A DNA stretch of 64,000 nt, taken from positions 117,634,445 to 117,698,444 of the forward strand of contig NC_092053.1 of assembly GCF_003086295.3 (NCBI RefSeq), read 5' to 3'. The DNA comes from Arachis hypogaea (Eukaryota > Streptophyta > Magnoliopsida > Fabales > Fabaceae). Positions 1 through 14,300 of this stretch are shown here, one piece after another (the first letter of the stretch is position 1; every line of letters starts with the position of its first letter). The position numbers were made by a program, and so were the translations under genes. The notes under the pieces were generated by a model. It was not told where the DNA came from. It made no database searches and was given only the letters and a program-made list of their open reading frames with translations.

Positions 1-758
1 CAGAGTTTGAAGATTCAAAAGGGTACATATTGAATCTAGATCGCGATCTACATCAGATGTATTCATATGTAATCTCAAGTACTTTGAATGAATGAACAAA
101 TTCAAATCATGGTGTATTGAAAAAAATAACCACTTATTTCCAAAATCTAGAATAGCTGAGTTAGATCCACAGCCGAATCAATTAATTTGTATCCATACAA
201 GAAGCAGAATAAAGAATGAGTGCAGGAACTATCATATTGCTTTGCAAATGACACCAATCAATGTGTCGAAGGGATAACCTATGAGATTTTATCTTAAACC
301 TGACTGTTTCTTCCATTGATTATTCCCGCTGTAATCTCGGTACTCAAGTAAATAATCAAGATTGCTGGAATTGTATTGTGTTCATATGCACAAACGGAAT
401 ATGTACTTCAACTATAATTTCAGCAATCATTTATATCCAATGCAAACGAGTTACTTAAAATACAGACTGGACTACACGTTAACACAACCTAGCCATCACC
501 GTTTTTATCAGCGGATCATCTTTACAAATATACAAAAATCCAATTATACAAGACAAAATGGGTGAAAGAAAAACAAAATTAAATGCAGCTGCACGTATGT
601 GTTACCCGGTGCAGAGGATGAGTCCTCCCCATTCCCAAAAAATTACAGCGCTAAGGCTGAGCATTTTCCTAGGACACCAATATTGGCGGTTGCACAAGCA
701 ATTAGATGGCCGCAACTGTATGCAAACTTGAATAATTCAACTAAGGTACCATACGCAT
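1..758 (-). other. FGT1: FGT1 3' UTR and downstream region
   Basis: Sequence after the stop at 759 on the minus strand. It is AT-rich with no other convincing ORF. The 3' UTR must begin at 758, but I could not fix the poly(A) site, so its lower limit within this region is unknown. Short plus-strand ORFs here show no family resemblance. Confidence 0.4.
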
Positions 759-1110
759 TCAATCATCGATTTCTTGAACCCATGCTAAACCTGCAAATGT
801 AGAAGGAAAAATTAGGATGGTATCTCTTATCAAATCTGATAAAAATGAATTAGACTTGAAACAAAATCTCATCTAGTAAATGGTAAATTTGTCCATAAAA
901 TTTGTGAGACAAGCTGGTCTCAATTTTTCATTGAACCAAGGGGGTCTCTTGCCCATTTGTCATTTTCAAGTTGTTTGACTTGTGTTAATGAGGAGTATTA
1001 AGTTCCACAAGATGCAACAAAGCCATGTTTGTGATAGAAGTTAACAGTTCACATCAACCGGGGTCAAACGGCATGACGATCAAAAGTGGTATAAGAATTA
1101 ATGTAATGCA

Positions 1111-1191
<81 letters not shown>

Positions 1192-4100
1192 CTTGAAGCA
1201 CAGTTTCAACTGCTGCATTAGGAACAAGAAGTCCAACAATACGCTGGTTATCCCCAGTAGTTTCAATGCGTACAACACGTAGCCTCCTATGGCTTAGACG
1301 AGCCTGTATAGATTCTAACTTAGCATTTTCCACAAAAAATACATGATTGTAATTAAAGTAAAAAGTAATACATAGTGGCCCAAATCCCATTATCATTGAG
1401 ACGAACCACAGCCATTACAAAAACAGAATTTGTGTGTCATGAAATAAATTCTTAATGAAAGCAGAAGCGACTAATAAATTACTTATTATTATCACGAGTA
1501 AATGGTCAAATTAGTCCCTGAAAGATTACTCGTTCTCTAAATTGGTCCCTGGAAGATTTTTTAAATCAAATTCGTCCTTTAAAGATTTTAAATTAGTCAT
1601 GTTAGTCCTTCCGTCACTTTCTTTGTTGATAGTATCAAAATTTGCTAATGTGGCACGTTAAGCGACACCCAATGCCTCAAGTTCTTCTCTCAATTAGGTA
1701 TTGATTTGATCTAATTTCATAAACTTATTATGTTAATAGTCAATTAAGACTCCTAAGTGTGTTGGAATGTCACTTAACGTGTTACATTAGCAAATTTTGG
1801 CACCAACAAAGAAAGTGAACGAATAACTAACATGACTAATTTAAAATTTTTAAAGGACGAATTTGATTAAAAAAATCTTTCGAGAACCAAGTTGAAGAAC
1901 GAGTGATCTTTCAGGGACTAATTTGATCATTTACTCTTATTATCACTAAGCCATTTTTGTAGCTGTACAAACGGAAGCACGGAACCAACTCAAACAAGAA
2001 AGTGAATCACTGTCTGAATTATAATATTTGCATGAAAAAGACCTTTTTGTCCACACTAAGATATTTTATGCCAGTGACATACCTGCTTAGACAGGGCCTT
2101 TTCAACGGTTCCCCAAACAGGAAGAATGAGGCCGCCCAAGACATTTACTTCCTGCAATCTTCTGCCTACTGTGCAGAAAGTACCTATCTTACAATTGGGA
2201 CCATGCATGCACTGCCAACAGAAAGAAAAACAAGGTACCAAAAACGTCAACAATATATAATTTCTCATCCAATAGTTAAAACCATTATTAGGTTCTAGCA
2301 TCCATGAATTCTCGGTTCACAACATACACATGGGATAGATAGTCAATTAGATATTCGTGCAGTTCAGTGTGCGACAACTGGACTGACAGATTCACAATAA
2401 TTCACCTAGTAATTTTGAAGTATTGAAGGTTTTCCATAATAATCCATGAAAAAGTTGGAGGGCACAGCTTTTAAGTATACGACCAATTTGCAACACAATA
2501 AAGGTTTGGATTCATTTAAAATAACTTGCACAAAATAGGCAACCTGATGCAAGTATTAGTGAGTGATTCCACGGAATGAACACGTGACCGTGAGGTGACA
2601 CGAGAACTTGTATGCTGGGTAGGTAGCAGAAAAATGTAATTTGTTTTGGAAAAAAGAAGCTGATTTCTCCTAATATTAATATGATGATGCTACATGACCA
2701 AGTCATTTTAATAACCAAGTTCAACCAAGTTGGTCCAATAGCTTATTGGCACAATAAAAACCAATTGAAGAAGGAGATGCATAAGAAGAAAAAAAAGACT
2801 TGGTTGAACTTCATTACAAAAATAACTTGTTCACCTAGCATTTCTCATATTCATATATCAACTGAAATTTTAATTCTTAGTTCTTATCAAGCAAACTAAA
2901 GATATTATTACTGTCTTAAAGGCACATGGCCACGTCGTTCAAGTAATTCTAAAATTCAGTAGACCAGGCATTATATACCTCAAGTGTGGCTGGCTTAATA
3001 GTCAATTTGTATAATAAAGCCTACCCACATCAGCTAGGCCTACAGAACTAGTAGCATTAACTACCTTCTGCAAGCTGGGATGACAGCTGTACTAGCTGTA
3101 ACTAACTTAGCAGTGAAAGGTCCAAACTACCCTTAGGGTAGTTTCCCCTACAGGTCACTCAATTGAGGACTTGACATGCACCATACTCAGTTAAAAGAAA
3201 TTTCTCCTCTCCTCTCTCTTTCTCTCTGTTCAGATCTCTACTATGGTATCCAGAGCTTAGAATTACTAGCGCAATGGAGATTCCAATCAATACCTCACTG
3301 CAGATGCAATATCTGCCCCCCGTTCATTTGAATCGAGGAAACCGCCTCCATCTCTGTCGCTCAAACTTAATGACAAGCATTCTCATACTTGCCACGATAA
3401 AGAGCAATCAACTATACAGCCTTACTGACCGAGGCACATCTTCTCATCCCAATCAATTCAACTTTAAAATTTATATAAAAATTGGCTAAAACAGCAAATA
3501 GTAGACAGAACTATATATTTTACTAAAAGATCTTCTGATACATTTCACTAAAGATTGCCACCCTGCTTGAACATTGCAATGTAGCAGTTGATTTCTGTGC
3601 CAAACCTCTTTCAATATTTCATTAACACCAGTTCCCTTGGGAAAAATAAAATCAAGAGTAATAATTCAAGGAATATACCTGCTTAGATGAAACTTCATAT
3701 TCATCTTCCCAACCAGTCTGAGCCTTCTCTATCGATGAAATTTTTCTATATTTATTTTTTAGTTCTGACAGAGACATCTCTCTGTATAATCATAGGAAAT
3801 TGTGATTAAAAAACATAACTAAATGCAAAGGCTGGACAAGGCTGACAAATAGCAATACATACCGAATTGATTCTCCAACAGCAGGGCGAACTATTTTGTA
3901 CATACCCGAAGCAGAACTGAGAAGAATAAACAACACAAGAAAATAACATAAGTGATCAACAACAAAACTTCAACTCACTAGTAAATAAAAGTGATCAAGT
4001 AGACATTAATATATTAATTACATGGCATCGTACATTATGAACCTCTGTATTTCTAACACTCCACCTCAAGTTAAAAAGTTATGTACACGTGGACAGGTGT

Positions 4101-5350
4101 ACAGTAGGTAGAGATACAAAGCGAATGGTGCAGCCCAACAGCATAGATTACTCTCCTATATATATGTTTATCTCCTTCATTGTCGAGTACAAAAGAGTAA
4201 TATATTCATTGCCTCATTTGTTAATTTACTCTATTATTTCCCTGATTAATCATGGATCTCAACAGTGACAAAGCAAAAGAACCAACTTTTATTCAAGAAT
4301 ATTGAAGAGGAATAGGATGGGACGCTACAAATGGACAGTGTTATGGCATGCTGCAGGTTTGATGTCAACATAATGCTATTTTTTCTTATGTGAGTCTAAC
4401 AGAAATAGTGAACTATACCTTTCAAATGCGAGAATGAAATGTCGTTTTCCCAGCCACTCCCTCTTGGACTCATAAAACCCATCATTAGATGAACCAAGCC
4501 CATCCTTCTGCTTTTCATTCAACATGGTGCTAGCTGACTGGTCAGTTAAAATTGTGAATAATATGTCATTGTCTTAAGCTTGAAATACAGCATACTGTTA
4601 ATTTAGTAATGTGCAAAAGACCAATCACCTCCCACGTGATTCCCCGATCCAAGATGAATGTAAATAGAACAGTTGAAGCCCCAGTCATCTGATCAACATG
4701 TACTGTCTGCATGAACAAGAAAATGTCTCCAGCTAGTATTAGCTAGATAAAATTAACACAAAAAATAAGTTGCCACCACATGTTCAAAAAGAAAAAGCAA
4801 TACAATACCTTTGGTGTCCCTTGTAGTTCAATGATGTTAGCTTTCAAGTCAACAATGCCTGTGTCAAGGTTACCCTCAATGCGAGCATTCTGAACGAGAA
4901 GATCCAAGATACTAACGAATAACTCAAATAACCTATTATTACAGCTGTGATTAGCATATTGAATAGAATACTAAAAGGCATTAAAGCTTTCGATTAATAA
5001 AAGACAGACTTATTCTGAATCTCAGGAGGTAGTCCCAGAAGCCGATTGAGAAATCGTCCAACATCATGCATATCTGAATCGATAATGCGACCAGACAACC
5101 TTCCAAGCTCTTTACCATTAGCTACAAAATAGGCATGTGTTTGATCATGTGCATATTAGATAAAATATGAATATTTACAACAATGATACCACAAATCTAA
5201 CTCTCAGATGATGGCCATAATAGAGTTACCAATAGTTGTGTCCCTAACTATTCCAACAGATACAAGAGCAGCTTTTGCATGATTAATAAAATCTTGAATA
5301 GTTTCTGGTTTGTCAGATGAACATCCTTGAGGTACTACAGGCAAAGAATC
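759..5350 (-). CDS. FGT1: FGT1 exons 23-32: conserved C-terminal (SNO C) domain and stop
   Basis: Exons: 5350-5230, 5121-5010, 4932-4809, 4706-4629, 4537-4419, 3916-3863, 3781-3679, 2211-2083, 1303-1192, 790-759. Recognisable blocks are [79 protein letters not shown], the Cys-rich [31 protein letters not shown], and [17 protein letters not shown]. The last exon has only 32 coding nt and ends WVQEIDD then TGA. For exon 27 I chose the acceptor that yields WESASTML (start 4537) because an alternative AG 4 nt downstream breaks phase. Confidence 0.9.
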
Positions 5351-8300
5351 CTAAAGAAACCATTTTCATCAAGAGATAGATTTGAGTCAATGTAGGCGGA
5401 TTAAACATTACAATATAGATATTTGCATTGTCAAAGAAAATTATTAGACCTGATCCATTATTCCTTTGTACATAATCATGAGTGCCCGTTTTCCATAAGC
5501 ACTATCGTAATTATAAGCACTTAATGTAGGTCCAGCTCTATAGGAATTCAAGGAAAGCAGACACAACATAGACAAAGATGTCAGCATTCAACCATGCTAG
5601 CTCAGACAAAAGAGAATAAGTTTTCAGGTACCACATGCCTGCGGTCCCCTTGAGTCAAAGCACCAAGAGATTCTAATCTCTTGGCAACAATTGATGCAAA
5701 TCGTCGTTCTCCACCAAGATTAGTAAAGAGTAACCTGTAAAGTTTTATGAGAATGCAAATTAAGGGTAGGCCAAGAAAAGAAAATGCAACAGCTGTACTG
5801 AACATCAAAAGTGGTTGTGCAAGAATAAGACCACAGACTCTAGAGTTGGAGATAGGCCCACAAACCCTAGAAAGAAAATCATTTTGCCTCTGCATATCTA
5901 TCTCAATCCGTAAAATTAACAGATTTAATCATGTAATAATTGATACAAACAATAGAGATCTAGAGGGTTGTCTCCCAAGCCATTGCACACCCTAATGGCG
6001 TCTTATTGCTATTTCATGATACCAAGAGCTATAGAGGTATTTTCAGCCTGTCTAATGCTTGAAGCTATATGAGTAATTGGGCAGAGGTAATTTCAGCCTG
6101 TCTAATACTTGAAGCTATACGAGTAAAGAAACCAGCTCATTGAAGGCATGATTGCAGGTGTATACTGAAAGGTTGTGGCAATGGCCCCTGGGTAACTGAT
6201 ACCGAGTGATAAGGCAGTGTTGACTTCCTTTTTTGTACTGTTGCTGCTGTTTTTTCCAATTTTAGCTTAATTCCTACTTAATTTCACTGTTTCATTGTTA
6301 TTATATTTTCCCTTTTATACTTATTCCCAATAACGTAGCAGAGATTTTTTCATTTGTCTAGTTACTATTGTCTCAAAGACTCATCCCAATATTATATGGG
6401 ATGTCATGTTTGGCATTGTAGATTAACTTGGCTAAGAAACCCTTATGAGAGGGAGTGGACTTGGTTGCAGCAACTGCAGGAAATTTTAAATAATATATCT
6501 TTAAGCATAGAATAACAAGATGAGGTAACTTGATTCTAGGGAGCTGGAGGAAAATTCTCTACTAAATGTACAAGATCAAAAGGTGTAGGAAATCCCAAGT
6601 ATCGTGGTGGCCGACGCTTTAATTATCAAGGTGTGGTGCTCAGCGGTTCCCCCCAAAGTTGAATTATTTGTTTGGCTATTGCTTTGTGGGAGGGCCAATA
6701 CTAAAGATTGACTGCTTCGCCTGAATATACTTCTGGTACAATTATGTATTACTAGACCCAAACCCACGCGATGCGCGAAAACAAAATGTATAATTCTTTT
6801 CAGAAAATAATTTTGTACATTATACATTAAAAAGTAATGAGAAATCTATTTATTAAGTTATTTGTAGACCATGTTAATTTATGGGCAACCCACAAGTTTA
6901 TGCCAGGCATATACAGGCCCACTAAATTAAGGGACAACTAATTCCAGCCAAATTACTATTTACCCCTCCGTGTGTGGATGGAACTCAATATACAGCTCTA
7001 GGAACAAAAACAAAAGAACGATATGTAACCAATAGGGGGAAAAAAAAAACGAAACATGGTACACAAATTTAGTCAATAATGCCTACTGAGGCTACTGACC
7101 GATATTCAGGTGCTGAAGCTTGATTTGAACGATGAGTTCTTCCAAACTGCTGAATTGCTCGATCAGCACTCCATGGAAGTTCCAAAGTTAAATGAACCCT
7201 TCTTTTCTGTTTTTTAAAGTAAGAAGAGCACAGAACGAGGATCATTGAACAGAGAAAGAAACACAAAGCTGAACATTTGAAGACAAGATAATGTAGGACA
7301 GAATAGAATTGGGAAACGATACTTTGAATTAGTTTGATATACCTGATTTGCAGCTCGTCTGTCTGCCTGCAAGGAAACACCAGCTGATCCAGCTTCTGAT
7401 ATAATAGCAACTAACTTTTTACCATCCATAAAGAGCTGTCTTTCATGCATGTTAACCATCTCCATAGTGACATCCTTTCTAGTGAGATGCAGAGAAAACA
7501 GTATATTATGTAGACAGAGGTACAAAGATATGTTCTTTATTAAATATAATAGCACAGTTCCTCACCATCTTTTATCTTTTTTCTAATACCAAATCCACTT
7601 TATTAATGCATAATCATCAATTCTCAACCATCCCATTTCAAAACTTTTATAAAACTGACAGACACAAAATACAACTTACGTATTGCGAGCCTGGTAGGTT
7701 ACACCCTTCCCAGTAGATGCCCTCACAAGCATTCCTCTCCTTCCTGTCACTTCAGCAACCTTTTCAGGGCCTCCTAGCTGCAATTGAGTTAGATTACAGT
7801 AACAGGAAAGAATTAGTCTCAGCACTGCATCCCCCAATATGCAAAAAATTAACTTTAAACTAAATTTAGGATCTGTTTGGTTTGAGAAACCATTTTCCGC
7901 TTTTATTATGTGTTTTCCTTTTAGAATTTTATGGGAAAAAGAAAACACTGAAACAGAATATCCTGTTTCATGTTTCCATTTCTAGTTTTTTTTTTTTTTT
8001 CCTTCACCAAATTCTGAAAACAGAACACACTAAAAACGAAAATGAAAATAGAAAATGAAAACACAAACCAAATAAGCTCTTATCATATCTGCCCAAGCTG
8101 TAATGGTGTATCCATATCGCAAGATCAAACTACTTTCCCAATACAAATGCAGTTATGCTTATTGTTGAATTTATATTCAGTCAATCAGGTTAGATTAGAA
8201 TCAATTAGGATCAATTATGAATGACTGTGTTTATCTTTAGTAGGTAACGTAATTATGTGTAATGATTAGCTAGTGTATATAAATATACAAGCTCAGGAGT

Positions 8301-11300
8301 TCAGTAACCTCAAGCTTTCATATTAAATCACTGTCTTAACACTTATGATGCAAGAAAATTGAATGGGAAAATTTAAGCAAGGAGATTTCTGTTTTTACTT
8401 TCCATTGCCAAAGTGGAAACCAAGAAAAGTTGAATGATGAAAGCAGAATGTAGGGGTCATATATTACTTATGAATCCAAAATATGTTAATTTTGTAAGCC
8501 GAGACCAACACAAATCCTAGCGGCAAACCCAGTTCTTCACATAAAATCTCAAATCCTGCTCCTCAAATCCAAAATCGTTTGGTACTAACAGTACATAATT
8601 GGGTGCAATACCATGTTTGCTATTAGAATTCAATAGGCCTAACTCACCCCAAAAGCAAGCTCAAAGGGTGAGGGTTGCCTCACACTATAGAGACCTTACC
8701 ATTGATAGATGTGGAACCTGTAATACACCGCCTTCATGCCCAAGAATGCTCATTTGGAGCGTAAACATTTGCGGATGGGTGGCCCAACAAATTTGAATCG
8801 GATAGGCTCTAACACCATATTAGTATTTGAGAAAGTGAGAGAAGAGAGAGGAGTGAGGAAGTAGAGAATCAGAGTGTGTAATGCGAATTGTTCATTCTCA
8901 AATCATCATCATTGAAGTATTGAATCTGAGCTTATATATATAGAGGAGAAGCTTGTTCAGCAAACTAGTGTAAAGGGCAGAAGAGTCTTTGCGTGCTTAA
9001 GTTAGTTAGGGAAGTCTATCCTAGCTGGCACTTGTTCTAACTTCCTAACAAATTGATTAACTGCTTAATCCTATTCAAGTGTTTAATAGAGCAAGAGTAC
9101 CAAGATATCAAGCCTTATTTAGTTTCTAAAAAGATAAATAAGAAATTAAAAAAAAATTAATTAAGCATTAGTAAGATGTAGACTGTAGTTGGTATATCAG
9201 TAGACAGCAAAGGAACAAGAACAAGAGGAATTCAATTGTTGAAAAAAAAGGAGTGAAGGTCTCTTCAATACCATTAATTACAGGCCTTGCCTGCTAATCA
9301 TGTTGCATTAAACGGCAAAAACAAATATTATCTCTTCTCTCTCATCCCCATTTTTCAAAGTTTTTGAATGTCTCTCCTATCTAACAGACTGAGGAGGACT
9401 GGATATGCCATTGACCGAGGGAGTTTCTTATGAGTTTTATGACACTGGTACTTGTTCCCAACGGTTGTTTGGGAATCTGATGGAACCAATTTGGGAAGGC
9501 TTCTGCAGAATACTTTGTATCTGCTCCTGCCAAGGCTATCGAAAACAAACCAATACATTGCCCCTCCTCCACTGTCCCAACTTATATTTCGGGAGAAATC
9601 CATCGCAAATGTTGTCTAGTTTTGTGATGATTATTAGGATCTTAGTGATGCTCAACCTACCATGGGAGGCCCTTTAAAGTTTAAACTGGACACTCCTTCA
9701 GGGATTAAAAAGGACAGTGTCTTGAGTTGAAGACAGGGAAAAGCTAAAGAACATTATTAGGGAAGCATCCACCGTTTTCCTCTTAGGCATGTTGAGATAT
9801 TTGAAAACTATGCATTATAGATAAAGCTTGTTTGTTTTGCTTTTGTATCGTATCCTCTATGCTGTATTATCCTTCTCCACATCTTAGTGAAATTATTCTT
9901 TTATAGAAATAAAATAAAATTTCACATTCACACATATATCAGGAAACCAACAAGTGGCTACTATTTTGTAGCAGTGATCAATAACAGGTTAATATTTTAT
10001 CATTACCAAGTAAATAATCTGAGGAATATTTTTCAACAATAAACATGAAAACACTACCTGGTCAATAATATCATCCAAAGGATTATTTGGAAGATCTAAA
10101 GAACGAATGATCTCTAATATATTTGTCTTGCGTTCCAAGGCAGCATCATACCTGTATCATATAACATTAATCAATTCCTTACTAGTTATTGTAAACAACA
10201 CTTTTTGAAATAGCAACACACGCAGGGCCACAGAGAAAATCTAGACTCAGAATTTTTAATTAATTGACGGGTGAGATATTTGCATTATGATTTCCAGTGT
10301 ATGAGGTATTTACACGCTGATGCAGAAGATTGACCAGCAAGCTATTCTGGAGTTACTTATGACAGCTGGAGGTATTTATCTTACCTGACTAGGTGAATTA
10401 TAACCTATGCTCAGACAAAAAATTAACTTTATAAGTTACTATACTAATTTTTGCTACAGGTAAATTACCAAAATACACCCGGAATGAATAAGACGGGGAA
10501 AAGTAATAACTTCAAAATATGAAAACAAAAAACACCAAAAGATGGTATTAGTTCAACAAAAATAACCAAAAAAAATATAAAACGGAAACTACCCTTGGTT
10601 TTTGAAAGTGGCAACTGGCTTGTGCATTCTATCCAACCTTTTTTGTAAACATTTGGATAATTATTTAGGATGTACATGCAAATAGACACTGCAAAATTCG
10701 ATCATTAAACCCCTTTTACCATTTTTTTTTAAATAATATCGCCAAAAAAAAAACCACGTGGTGCAAAATCAACAAATTTTACCAATGGAAAGATATCATC
10801 ATATCCGATCTCTAGAGCTCTTTAGTATCTTTAGGAGCTTTTTAATCATTTTCATCATTTATAGTTATGTTTGTCAGATCCTAAATCTTTCAGATGCATT
10901 TTGTGGTTTACCCTTTTCGCTACTGAAGAAAATGGAAAATGCAGTTTCTTTTGTAAACAGCTACCATAAAAAGCAATACCACAAGTCAAGAAAATTGTCC
11001 ATATTGTACACCTCTTTTGGAGTTCCAATATGTATGCTTGTCTTGCTTGAAGATATTCATCAGTTTTTTCCTTGCACAAATGGCACGACCACTCTTCAGG
11101 CACTATATCACCAATTGGTGGCACCAAGCAAGCTGAATGAATTAATTTACCACAGCAGGAACACCGCAATAGTTTTTTCTTTTCCTGCAGGGTAAAATAA
11201 ATTAATCTAGCATCACCATCATCAAAATATTTATTTTTCCCTCTATTTTAAAGAAATTATCAAATGAAAAATTACATCCTCAGTAGTGCAAATTTCGCAT

Positions 11301-14300
11301 ATCTGAAACTCATCGTCAGAATCTGTGGAATCAATAGCCGATTCACCTGGACCAACCCAAAAGAATATTAACAAAATGCAACTTAAGAATTTAACACTAA
11401 TACCGTAAGAAGAAATTATATAACTCTAAAGCCCATATTAAACTCACCTTCCATTTCCAAAAAAACCAACAAATAAAAACTCCACTTCAGTTAGGTGAAA
11501 TTCAACCCCCTTTAGTCAATTCCCAATATTAGGTAATCATATACCTGGTAGTCTTGTATTTTCTAAAATATAACACCAGACACCCTTCTAAGCAACACTA
11601 ACATCCCTTGTAGCATGGTTTTGGGGAGGTCAACATCACTAGACAAGTATAGGGAGGAAACGGAGAAAACAGTAATAATGGAGTGAGTTGATTGTATTAG
11701 TGTGTGTTGGTTAGGATTACACCAGTGCAAGCTGGAATAACAAACACCAGCTGTAATAAATAATTCTGACCCTGTGAAAGGCACTGCACCAGTCTCCATA
11801 CCTTAATTACTCTCTCTCACACATACACGCAAATACATCCTATTATCTAAGAAAAGCTGTACCAAATAAATGCAAGCAGCAGAATCTTATCTCAAGCCAG
11901 GTCCTGCATAATAGAAAACTACTTGAGTTATGGATTTCACTAAAATCTTCCATTTCTTTCAGACAACCATGGACTTCAAAATGCTAGTCCATAATCAATA
12001 TCTAACATAAAATACCAATAGAGGAGTGTAGTAACGAATCAACAAGTGAACATTGCATGAAGATTCTCAGTCCAACCCCCCCCCCCCCCCCAAAACAAAC
12101 AGCCCCCACACCCCAACAAAAAAGAGGAAGTTGGAGACATCAGTGACTGTCATTTGAATACTTTAGAAAGAAAATGGGAGTGGAATGAACTTAGAAAGAT
12201 TGACTTTGATTTGAATACTTTAGGTACAGCAAAACATGTATATCGAGAGATCTTTCACACAAACCAGTAGCGTAGCAGGCTTATTGACATTGACATTAAT
12301 AGAGAAAGCTTGGAAGTGACAGATAGGCTTAGAACATCAGGACAGCAGTAACTACCTTCAGCCAGCTAGGATGACAGCTGTACCAGCTGTAACTAACATA
12401 ACAATGCAAGCCCATTTTCCATTTTTCTTTGTTTGATAAAAATGAATTAACTAAGATGAGGAGAAGGATAATACAAACTGGCAATAAGGGTTCCCCGATA
12501 CAAAAGCAAAACAAAGCAAAAGGTTTATCTAAAAACAGTGTTAGGGACTTGGGTAACATATGGTGCGCAACGTCCCACTCCCACATCAATTAGTATAAGA
12601 TGCTTGATGTTATATTTAAGGTGGGTGGTTCTTCCCCCTTAATAGGTTGCTTTTAAGGTGTTTCCACTTTTCTTCGGTACTTAACAATGTTATCAAGCTT
12701 CAAGCCTGGTTGTAGATGGCATAGAAAGAATTACCTATAGGCTGGATTAGGGTAATTACTGAATACAGAAAGCTGACAGCCAAGTGGTTACCACTGGGTC
12801 AGTGTCGAATGAAGCCACCATATGGCTCTCTAGGTCCGGTGTATTGTTAGGAACTTGGGTATTATGGGGTGCCTAATATCCAACATCGAGTGGTAAGAGA
12901 TGCTTGATGATGTATTTAAGAAGAGTGGTTTTTTTCCCTTAATAGCTTAGCTTTAAGGTATGGTCTCTCACTTTCCTTAGGCAATAAACACACAGCCTTC
13001 CAGTCTCAACCTATCTTAGAGGGAAAGTCCCATATAAAGATGAATATATGGGTAATACTTAAAACGTTATTGTCAAAAATTCTGGCATTATAAAATATAG
13101 GTCCATAGACCATACCATTGCCCTTTCCTAAATATTTGATTTTTTGAAAACAATAGCTTTATTTTTGTTATGCAGTGCACCCAATATAGTTAGGGAAGGT
13201 CATGGTTGTAAATGGTTCCAATAAGAGCATAATAAGAGATCAAAATTTAGCACAACAGAAACAAGGATAAGTAGAGAAGATGTAAAATTCTGTTTTGCAA
13301 GACTCACTTTCAGATTCTTCATCACTTTCAACATCGCTTGGAGGTTGCCATTTGGCAACTTTTCGGACCCTTCCTTTTACTGAAACACCAGGTGTTGCCG
13401 AGTGCCTCTTCCTTTGGAGCTCCTTTACCCCATCCTCCCCTATAAGACAAACAAAAAGAAGAGTTGATAATAACAATTATATAATAATGAAAAGCATCTA
13501 CCAAAACGAGACTCAAACCTGGAAGAAGTTCAGGTTTTTCTGGTAATGGGTAATTTTCTTCCACAAATTTAAGCAGCAATTCTCGAGGTCCCGAAACAAA
13601 ATCATCAAGTTCAGAACCCTATACAAAACATTAATTAGAAAGTACCAGAAAACTAAACTACACTTTAAGGAATAACAACAGCATTTGAAAACATACGTAT
13701 CTTGTCACAGCTTCCTCTGTTCTTGCCTCTCCTGTACTCTGAAGACCAATGACCACACACTTATCCTCACTTAAAGCTTGTTTTGCAAGTCTAACAGTAG
13801 CAGGAACTTTTGCAGACATACACATATGTCTAAAGAAACGCTACAACAGACAAGTAACATTAACAGAAAAGCAACAATTACATACATTTAGTGCAAAAAG
13901 AAGTCAGAAAGAAAAGAAATTGTATCAGCAACAACTTAAATCTAATACCTGGTGACTTGCCCAGTATAATCTCCAAAGCTGACTAGAATTAGGTTTATCT
14001 TTATCATTCAGGAAGGCACTTGCCGTTAGTAACTCTACACGCAATTCTGCCCAAAATTCTGCTGCCTTTTTATACATATCCTAAAATGTATGATATGGAG
14101 AATTACATGAGATGAAAATATTGAATTCATGGGTAAATGTGTAACTTGCAGATAATTTAGATGACTATTATAAATTAATATGATATTAAAAGAACATTGA
14201 ACAATGTGATGGGAAATTCTGAGTTCTTTTTTTTTCCTTTTTGATAAAAAAATAAATTCACTAAGATGAGAAGCATAATAAAAATTGGGCATAAAGGTTC

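Noticed and set aside
1025..1396. ORFs with long Arg-Glu or Ser-Leu runs
   Set aside because: Translations of the (GA)36 microsatellite. The minus-strand ORF contains real FGT1 exon 31 but its repeat part is intron.
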